DNA from: Nitrososphaerota archaeon
GTDB lineage: Archaea; Thermoproteota; Bathyarchaeia; Bathyarchaeales; Bathycorpusculaceae
DNA: 8,695 nucleotides
Direction of reading: 5' to 3'
NCBI GenBank assembly: GCA_031260365.1
Contig: JAIRJY010000127.1
Coordinates: forward strand, 1-8,695
Shown here: positions 1 to 5,387 of the stretch, in pieces
How positions within the stretch are numbered: position 1 is the stretch's first letter
How the letters are laid out: each line of letters begins with the position of its first letter
Notes under the pieces: generated by a model
Told to the model about the DNA's origin: nothing
Database searches by the model: none
The model's input: only the letters and a program-made list of their open reading frames with translations
Made by a program: the position numbers and the translations under genes

Positions 1-228
1 ACCGAGAGGCATTGCCATAAAGCCAGACAAGTCAATCCCCATCACCTCACCAATACTAGGATGAGGAGTCATAGCTGGCCACCATAAAATCGCAGTGATT
101 ATTGTGATAGCCATCAGCGCCGCAAAAGTATAGGTCATTATTCGAGTTTTTGACATAGCACCAGTAATTTGTGGGGGTGGCGTAACAACCAAATCTTTAG
201 ATTTTTTAACAGAGGAATTATTAGTCAT
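1..228 (-). CDS. N-terminal fragment of an unrecognised membrane protein
   Basis: An open frame runs from an ATG at 228 to the window edge, giving the first 76 residues; the rest lies outside. A GAGGT ribosome binding site (235-239 on the opposite strand) sits 6 nt before the ATG, which supports this start. The first 30 or so residues are polar and Lys/Ser/Pro-rich, as in a cytoplasmic tail. A hydrophobic helix follows at about residues 32-54 (TYTFAALMAITIITAILWWP). The next stretch, with IGEVMGIDLSGFMAMPLG, may be the approach to a second membrane segment. I do not recognise the family. It could be a transporter or redox-complex subunit, but nothing visible decides this. It is transcribed away from the insertion sequence and may have its own promoter near 270. 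Confidence 0.72.
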   Translation of the reverse strand, partial: MTNNSSVKKSKDLVVTPPPQITGAMSKTRIMTYTFAALMAITIITAILWWPAMTPHPSIGEVMGIDLSGFMAMPLG

Positions 229-269
229 ATATTAACCTCTTACAATGAAGGACAAATTAACTTCATTAA

Positions 270-285
270 ATATTAAACTCTTTCG
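270..285 (-). promoter_or_regulatory. Candidate archaeal BRE/TATA for the leftmost gene
   Basis: Read on the minus strand, a purine-rich element (CCGAAAGAG, 285-278 approximately) precedes TTTAATAT (277-270). This resembles an archaeal BRE plus box A. Transcription would start near 245-250 and give a leader of about 20 nt containing the GAGGT site before the ATG at 228. The region is very AT-rich, so a chance match is possible. A second candidate TATA lies farther up at about 320-328. Confidence 0.33.
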
Positions 286-558
286 GAAAATAAAAAATTA
301 AAATTTTTGATAAAAATATCGTATAAACATTAACCGCTAAAAATAAACTGTTACAATTTTAAAGTCAACACAAAAACGAGTTAACAATAGCGTAACCATT
401 TATCATTTTTAAAATTGAGATAATTATTCATTTTTAGCTAGATTTGTAGTGACCGTCTTCACGAGAATACAAGTGAACAAAAAATGGTAACATGTATTTG
501 TTTACTCGAAAAAACGTTAAGAACAATAAAACTATAGAAAACATTCGTTATCTGTTTA

Positions 559-570
559 TATAGCAAGATG
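559..570 (+). repeat. Near-copy of the left IS end, just outside it
   Basis: TATAGCAAGATG matches 11 of 12 bases of TATAGCAACATG at 583-594 in the same orientation, 24 bp apart, and both are followed by an A-rich run. It may be an additional transposase-binding site, or the remnant of an older insertion end beside the present one. No second copy is seen at the right end. Confidence 0.5.
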
Positions 571-580
571 AAATTTTATT

Positions 581-593
581 ATTATAGCAACAT
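581..593 (+). repeat. Left terminal inverted repeat of the IS630-type element
   Basis: ATTATAGCAACAT is matched 13 of 13 by the reverse complement of 1638-1650. Similarity stops sharply on both sides. The TA at 583-584 is the likely target duplication, so the element proper would start at 585. Confidence 0.85.
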
Positions 594-631
594 GAGAAAA
601 GTTTTACTGTGTGTTGGTTGATTGTGTTGTT

Positions 632-1520
632 ATGCCCAAACCAATTACTGTTGATGAAAGAGAGAAAATAATTAAGCATAAGTGGAATAGTGAAAAAGAA
701 GTGGATATTGCACGTTGGCTTTTTGTTAGTGAGAGTTCTGTGACAAAGCTTGGGGTGCTATATCGTAAAACGGGTTCTTGGATGCCAAAATATGAAAACT
801 GTGGTCGAAAACCCGCCCTAAACGACACACAAACAGCCCAAATTAAAACTGAAATAGAGAAAAACCCTGACACCACCATATTGGAACTAATTGAAAAGTA
901 CAACTTGCCCATATCAGAATCTGGTCTTAGTCGCGTGTTTAAAAAACTTGGTTTAACTTTTAAAAAAAGACGCTTCATGCAAACGGTCAAAAACGAGACG
1001 ACGTACTTAAAGAACTCACAGACTGGAGAAAATTGCAAAAAACCTTAGAGATTGAACCGCTTGTTTTCCTTGATGAATGTGGTATTAATTTAGCGTTGAC
1101 TCGCCTTTATTGTTGGGGTGAACGGCATATTCGTGTTATGAATTATGTTCCTGAGGGTGTAGAAGCGCCTGTATCGTTTAAAGGCGCGTTAAATGGAGAT
1201 ATTTTTGCTTTGTATGTAAAGTATGTTTTAGCTCCTGTGTTAAATACTGGGATGTTGTGTTGCTTGATAGTTTGTCTTCTCATAAGGTTGAAGGGACTTT
1301 GGATCCTATTTATGAACGTGATGCATATGTTTGGTTTTTACCTGTGTATTCTCCGGATTTGAATCCTATTGAGCTTATGTGGTCAAAGATGAAGGCGATT
1401 TTGAGGCAGTTAAAAGCTAGGTCTTGGAAGGATTTGCAAAAAGCTCTCAAAACGACGTTAGCTGCAATTACACTTAGCGACATTAGCGGATGGTTCAAAC
1501 ACAACGGATACATACAGTAA
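632..1520 (+). pseudogene. IS630-family DDE transposase, split by two -1 frameshifts
   Basis: The first frame starts at ATG 632 with MPKPITVDERE, the usual IS630 N-terminus. It carries a helix-turn-helix region (about residues 20-48: DIARWLFVSESSVTKL then YRKTGS) and reads LGLTFKK up to 967. A -1 shift in the A7 run gives KTLHANGQKRDDVLKEL, the usual IS630 linker. The DDE domain follows: VFLDECG (Asp codon 1072), LNGDIFALYVKYVLAPVL, then a second -1 shift near 1242 into YWDVVLLDSLSSHK (Asp codon 1266), and YSPDLNPIE (Glu codon 1371). The last two acidic residues have 34 residues between them, as in DD34E enzymes. About 15 residues normally found between YVP and the GVEAP stretch seem to be missing near 1157. 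The joined product would be about 296 residues, shorter than the usual 330-350. All three catalytic acids survive, but the second shift makes an active enzyme unlikely. Confidence 0.88.
961..969 (+). other. A7 slippery run at the transposase frame junction
   Basis: Seven A (962-968) follow TTT and precede G. The zero frame reads TTT AAA AAA AGA. Slipping back one base, or adding one A to the transcript, gives TTT AAA AAA AAG ACG and restores the family sequence LTFKKKTLH. Some IS630-family members are known to join their HTH and catalytic parts by programmed frameshifting or transcriptional slippage at such A runs. Whether this copy uses it, or is simply mutated, cannot be told here. Confidence 0.5.
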
Positions 1521-1637
1521 AACATTAATCAAGTTACTAAAATCACATTTCTGTTTGTTTGACGTTAAGATGCTTTTTCAATGTGTTTCTAGCAATTGAC
1601 TTCTATTAACATGCGAGAAAACTATCAATGTCTATGT

Positions 1638-1650
1638 ATGTTGCTATAAT
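1638..1650 (-). repeat. Right terminal inverted repeat of the IS630-type element
   Basis: ATGTTGCTATAAT is the exact reverse complement of 581-593. It lies 117 bp past the transposase stop codon, and the TA at 1647-1648 is the likely target duplication. Confidence 0.85.
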
Positions 1651-1734
1651 GTGAACACTCAAAAAATCAGAGAAAAACAAGCTGTTTTTCACATGTTTGG
1701 TCTAAAACAATTAAACTAAAGTTTACGTATTTTA

Positions 1735-1749
1735 CAGGAAATTTTATAT
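1735..1749 (+). promoter_or_regulatory. Candidate archaeal BRE/TATA for the radical SAM gene
   Basis: CAGGAAA followed by TTTTATAT (1742-1749) resembles an archaeal BRE plus box A. It predicts a transcription start near 1771-1775 and a leader of roughly 10 nt before the TTG at 1784. The site lies about 90 bp beyond the right end of the insertion sequence, so the gene appears to keep its own promoter despite the insertion upstream. Confidence 0.4.
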
Positions 1750-1783
1750 CGATAAAGTTTGATGTTTATACTTTGTGATTTAA

Positions 1784-2881
1784 TTGGCTCAAAACAGACC
1801 ACCCTTGTACATGGTAACTTGGAGATGTACCAGGCGATGTGTAGGCAACTGTATCTATTGCAGTTATGTACCCAAATTTGCCAAAGATGATGAAGTAAGT
1901 ACTGAAACTGGCAAAAAAATTGTCGATGAAATGCACGATTTCGGCGCTAAATGGTTTGGCATCAGTGGAGGAGAACCATTAGTACGTGAAGACATTTTTG
2001 AAATTATTGAACATGCAAAAAAAACGTACGGTATGGAAGTAAGTTTAATTACAAGTGGTTTTGCTTTTGATCAAAAGCGTTTAGATCTTCTAACAAAATA
2101 TGAAGTCCACACTGCCGTAAGTATTGACGGCGACAAAGCAACAAATGATGTTGTTAGAGGTGTAGGAAGTTATGATAAAGCGACATACGCCATGAAAAAA
2201 CTCGGCGAAAGAGGATTGCTTGACTGTATTGTCACAACCATGAACAAATACAACATTAATGTTCTTGAACACACTTGTCAGTTAGCAGCAGAATATGGCG
2301 GCAAAATGGTTGTGTATCACAATCTTGTTCCAGTCGGAAGAGCAAGCGACAACATGCTAGACTTAGCACCCACAGCAGATCAGTACGAAATGGCACTTAA
2401 CCAACTTTACGATTACGAATTAAAATATAATCACAATAAGAAAAACAATAATTTCCGTGTTAATGTTTATTCACCATTTTACGCACGAATCGTAAAACAG
2501 CGAAATCCTGCAAGATTTTGGGATTGGTTCACTAACGAATTTCTAGGCAAATGCACAATTGGCGGTGACTACATTGGCGTAACTGAAAACGGAGATTACA
2601 GACCATGCGGTTTCCATGAAGGATACCGACTTGCCAACGTTAAAGATAAAAGTCTAAAAGCTGCTTGGAATGAACTGCAGGCTAATCCACTTCATCTTAA
2701 ACTTAGGGACAAAAGTCAAATTAAGGGCAAATGTGGCATCTGCGAGTACAGAGAAATCTGTGGAGGATGTAGGACACGGGCTGAATTCTACACTGGAGAC
2801 TTGTTTGAGTCTGATCCAGCATGTGCATATATACCTCAAGTAATGCGTGAAAACCAAGAAACACCACAAAAGAAACAATAA
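1784..2881 (+). CDS. Radical SAM/SPASM-domain enzyme, AhbC/AhbD/NirJ-like
   Basis: This is a 365-residue protein with a TTG start; a TAA stop directly precedes it in frame and GTGAT (1775-1779) lies 4 nt upstream. An ATG at codon 10 is the alternative start. The radical SAM cluster motif is C19-x3-C23-x2-C26. GGEP at 62-65 contacts S-adenosylmethionine, and SIDG at 113-116 is the strand-4 motif common in this group. The C-terminal SPASM-type domain has C257, C275 (GDYRPCGF), the cluster C317-x2-C320-x5-C326-x2-C329 (KCGICEYREICGGCR) and C347, enough for auxiliary iron-sulfur clusters. The C-terminal pattern resembles AhbC/AhbD heme-pathway enzymes, NirJ and PqqE. These families share the fold but act on different substrates, and no heme or peptide-precursor gene lies nearby, so the substrate is open. 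It appears monocistronic. The extra C15 is unusual. Confidence 0.88.
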   Translation: MAQNRPPLYMVTWRCTRRCVGNCIYCSYVPKFAKDDEVSTETGKKIVDEMHDFGAKWFGISGGEPLVREDIFEIIEHAKKTYGMEVSLITSGFAFDQKRLDLLTKYEVHTAVSIDGDKATNDVVRGVGSYDKATYAMKKLGERGLLDCIVTTMNKYNINVLEHTCQLAAEYGGKMVVYHNLVPVGRASDNMLDLAPTADQYEMALNQLYDYELKYNHNKKNNNFRVNVYSPFYARIVKQRNPARFWDWFTNEFLGKCTIGGDYIGVTENGDYRPCGFHEGYRLANVKDKSLKAAWNELQANPLHLKLRDKSQIKGKCGICEYREICGGCRTRAEFYTGDLFESDPACAYIPQVMRENQETPQKKQ

Positions 2882-2899
2882 TCCAAACTATTTTCTCAA

Positions 2900-2926
2900 C
2901 TCATTTTTTTCAAAAGAAATAATGAG
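2900..2926 (+). terminator. Possible terminator after the radical SAM gene
   Basis: CTCATT (2900-2905) can pair with AATGAG (2921-2926), with additional imperfect T:A pairing inside. A run of seven T lies in the left arm (2904-2910), only 23 bp after the stop codon. Archaeal RNA polymerase can stop at T tracts alone, so the T run may matter more than the weak hairpin. Confidence 0.35.
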
Positions 2927-3014
2927 ACTTCTTATATTACCTAAAATCACTTCATTTTTATTATTTTAAGAGCATTTTTACCTAAATGATCTTTGTAAAT
3001 TCATTGTTTACGTT

Positions 3015-3042
3015 AAAAATGACATGTTGAAAACCAAGTCAT
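3015..3042 (-). terminator. Possible terminator for the membrane-protein operon
   Basis: On the minus strand, ATGAC (3042-3038) and GTCAT (3023-3019) can form a 5-bp stem around a 14-nt loop, followed by a short T run (3019-3015). It lies about 25 bp after the stop codon of the convergent operon. The stem is short and the call is tentative. Confidence 0.33.
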
Positions 3043-3066
3043 GTAAGAAGTCTAAGTAAAGTGTTT

Positions 3067-5358
3067 TTACAAGTTTATCCTAAAGATGGCATAACGGTCG
3101 TTTGAGTAAACTAATGATATAGCATTGTTTCTGACAAATTTAGGATCAAGCTGTAACTTGTCGTAAACAACGAATTCAACATTGTTTTCTTTAATGGAGT
3201 CAAAACAATTACGGCTGTCAACAGTAAAACTCTGGGTAGGTTGCGCAGTAAACATTTTTTCTATTTGAGTTAGCGGCATACTTTGTGGATAACTGTCTTC
3301 AGAAAAAGCCAAAGTTCTGTAAGAAAATGCTGCGCTGTCAGCAGCATCAATGTGTTCAAATGTATAACTGAAACGAATTGCATCTATTTGCATACTAGGT
3401 AAAGCACCAACGTTTCCCCAGTTAGGAAGTTCATCATCATATTTTAGGGCGTAATAAACCTGATTCTGTCCATCATATACTGCTAGGTAGTTATCAGTCA
3501 GACTATCTTTGGAGAAATCTGTTACAGCCCATTGTGCTTCATGTATATCTGTTGGGTTACTCCAAGGATTTTCCCAGTTCAAAATACCAGGCAAATATGC
3601 TTTATTAAAATTAAAAGACAGATAAAAGAAAAAAGACAGATATAAGGTAACATTACTCACAGGACGGTCTACAGGAGTGATAGCCCAAGCGACTTGAGTA
3701 GAATAAGAATCATTTTGAACCAGAAAAGTTTGAGTTACTAAAACATCCTCATTAGTGTAGATAATTGTTATAGTTTTCTCTGCTTGATCTCCAGCCAACA
3801 TGTAATTCCGGGTCATCTGACTTAAATCCACCTCTTTGTATACACCGTCAACAGCATAGGAAAGAAAATCGCCTGCTGTTGAACAAAAAGTTGCAAGTCG
3901 CCAAACATTATTAACAAAAACATAATTTTCACTTGAAATATTACCTTTAGCCTCATACGCACGCAGAAGAGTTAAAGGGGTCTCTATTTCATAAGACAAA
4001 CCTAAAATCGACTCAGAAAGCACAGTTCGCTCAACTGCAGGATCAGTAGCCACTACCACATCTTTTCCACAAAAAGCACTAAACCAAAAACCCGGCGAAG
4101 ATGTAGCAACCACAGTTGCAGACCCAGGATAATTAGCCTTAAGCCATTGACCAGCTTCCAACGCCAATGGATCAGCAGCTGAATAAAACACAACCCCTTC
4201 ACTAAACCGTGCGCTCAACATGTCCCCCCGCATCACAAGCGTAAAACATGAAAGAACAACAAGACTTATGACCACAACTGTAACATAAACCCGTTTTATG
4301 ATTGCCTTACGTATTTTATAAAAAGCTAAAGCTTTACTGACAACAAAATACATAAACACAGCAGCAAACATAGTCATAAAAGGCATTACATAATAAACAA
4401 ACCAATGAAAGGGCAAATATAAACCAAAAACAAAAGACTCCGCTAAAAACAAAGGAACACCAAAACTAAGAATCAAAGTAAGATTACTCACATGCTTCTT
4501 GTCAACCCACAACCTGTAAACAGCTACAAACAATCCTGCAACTCCCAAAATTAACACAAAACCAAAATTTGACCAAAACGCAGACAGAGATGTAGAGGGA
4601 ATCTGATAAGCCATAGATTTCTGTGCAAAGAACACATGTTCAATTAAACCACCCAAATAGGGCAACATCGCTCTAACATAATAAAGGAAAAAAGCAAGCC
4701 CGCCACCGATAATTATGAAAATCAAAGCTTTGATGTTTTTTCCCTTAGACGTAATTATCAAAAATAGCGTCACGGGTACCAAAATTAAAACAGATACAAA
4801 CAGGCTAAGCTGATGAGACAATACTAACGCGAAAGCAGATACACCAGCAACTATCATATAACGTTTATGTTCAACTGCTAACGGCAAATATAAAAACAAA
4901 AGCAACATAAAGGCTATACCCAAAGCACTTGTGTAACCAGCCCACATATTAACTTCAAATATTGGGAAACATGCAAACAATAAAGATGCTGCAACCACAC
5001 CTACTTTCTTGTTAAAAAACTTGGTACTAATAAGGTACACACTAAAAACTAGTAGCCAATCAGTTAATACCGCGGACACCTTAACAAGTAAAATTAACTG
5101 CTCAATACTTGTGGCACCTACAAAAGTAATTAGAAACGCCAATACAATTTGATACATTGGAGGCGTCCAGCCCAAGTTCGCTAAAGATATTTTACCAGTG
5201 TCTAGAAATTCTTGAGCGCGTGCTAAGTGTACTGAATTATCATTACCAAGAATTAGCCCATTTGCAGATATTGTACTATAGAAAACTACAATAGCGATTA
5301 AGGACAACCCAGCCAAAAACACAATCTCTAACAGTTTGTTCTTTGAAAGCTTTAGCAT
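3067..5358 (-). CDS. Polytopic membrane protein with STT3/GT-C-like layout (second of pair)
   Basis: The protein has 763 residues from ATG 5358. A TTG immediately before it is in frame but less likely, and no clear ribosome binding site is seen, so translation may be coupled to the gene 29 nt upstream. Residue numbers here count from that TTG, one more than from the ATG. About 12 hydrophobic helices fill residues 12-376, then a soluble, probably extracytoplasmic domain runs to the end. The first outside loop has GNDNSVHLARAQ (39-50), an acidic residue plus His as in GT-C glycosyltransferases. Further landmarks are AGYTSALG (141-148) and LSHQLS (181-186). The soluble domain opens with DPLALEAGQWLKANYP (397-412) and SSPGFWFSAF (421-430), placed where STT3/AglB proteins carry WLRENTP and WWDYG, but WWDYG itself is absent. 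It is a paralogue of the upstream gene. A lipid-linked-sugar transferase or glycan-assembly role is inferred; substrate and activity are unknown. Confidence 0.8.
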   Translation of the reverse strand: MLKLSKNKLLEIVFLAGLSLIAIVVFYSTISANGLILGNDNSVHLARAQEFLDTGKISLANLGWTPPMYQIVLAFLITFVGATSIEQLILLVKVSAVLTDWLLVFSVYLISTKFFNKKVGVVAASLLFACFPIFEVNMWAGYTSALGIAFMLLLFLYLPLAVEHKRYMIVAGVSAFALVLSHQLSLFVSVLILVPVTLFLIITSKGKNIKALIFIIIGGGLAFFLYYVRAMLPYLGGLIEHVFFAQKSMAYQIPSTSLSAFWSNFGFVLILGVAGLFVAVYRLWVDKKHVSNLTLILSFGVPLFLAESFVFGLYLPFHWFVYYVMPFMTMFAAVFMYFVVSKALAFYKIRKAIIKRVYVTVVVISLVVLSCFTLVMRGDMLSARFSEGVVFYSAADPLALEAGQWLKANYPGSATVVATSSPGFWFSAFCGKDVVVATDPAVERTVLSESILGLSYEIETPLTLLRAYEAKGNISSENYVFVNNVWRLATFCSTAGDFLSYAVDGVYKEVDLSQMTRNYMLAGDQAEKTITIIYTNEDVLVTQTFLVQNDSYSTQVAWAITPVDRPVSNVTLYLSFFFYLSFNFNKAYLPGILNWENPWSNPTDIHEAQWAVTDFSKDSLTDNYLAVYDGQNQVYYALKYDDELPNWGNVGALPSMQIDAIRFSYTFEHIDAADSAAFSYRTLAFSEDSYPQSMPLTQIEKMFTAQPTQSFTVDSRNCFDSIKENNVEFVVYDKLQLDPKFVRNNAISLVYSNDRYAIFRINL

Positions 5359-5387
5359 CAAACAGACGACACTACTCTTTTTCAGAC

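Larger units (their letters stand above)
241..582. other. AT-rich intergenic stretch without a gene
   Basis: No convincing coding frame, RNA gene or ordered repeat is visible between the leftmost gene and the insertion sequence. The stretch holds the probable promoter of the leftmost gene and a small inverted repeat (TTCAC 458-462 with GTGAA 473-477, 10-nt loop). At 559-570 there is a near-copy of the insertion sequence end, described separately. Short reading frames, such as one starting near 484, end within about a dozen codons and lack coding character. Confidence 0.6.
583..1648 (+). mobile_element. IS630/Tc1-type insertion sequence, probably defective
   Basis: The element is bounded by perfect 13-bp inverted repeats, ATTATAGCAACAT at 581-593 and its reverse complement at 1638-1650. 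IS630/Tc1/mariner elements insert at TA and duplicate it. TA dinucleotides at 583-584 and 1647-1648 fit that role and leave an element of 1062 bp (585-1646), a typical size for the family. The single gene inside encodes a DD34E transposase in three frames. The element lies between the leftmost gene and the radical SAM gene and interrupts no recognisable gene. The outermost AT pairs of the repeats may be flanking sequence instead of element, so the exact tips are uncertain by 2-4 bp. Confidence 0.85.

Noticed and set aside
458..477. TTCAC/GTGAA inverted repeat as an operator or terminator
   Set aside because: A 5-bp stem with a 10-nt loop and no T run or neighbouring gene end is within chance for an AT-rich spacer.
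241..582. CRISPR array or tandem regulatory repeats in the gene-free stretch
   Set aside because: No regularly spaced repeat of useful length was found; only AT-rich sequence and the near-copy of the IS end.
604..1038. A 144-codon open frame on the minus strand over the transposase start
   Set aside because: It lies opposite the clear IS630 N-terminal domain and has no recognisable motif or start signal.
514..1570. ACGTTAAGA at 514-522 and 1562-1570 as a second repeat pair around the insertion sequence
   Set aside because: It is a direct 9-bp match, with one copy outside and one inside the element, and flanking bases do not match, so chance is the simpler reading.
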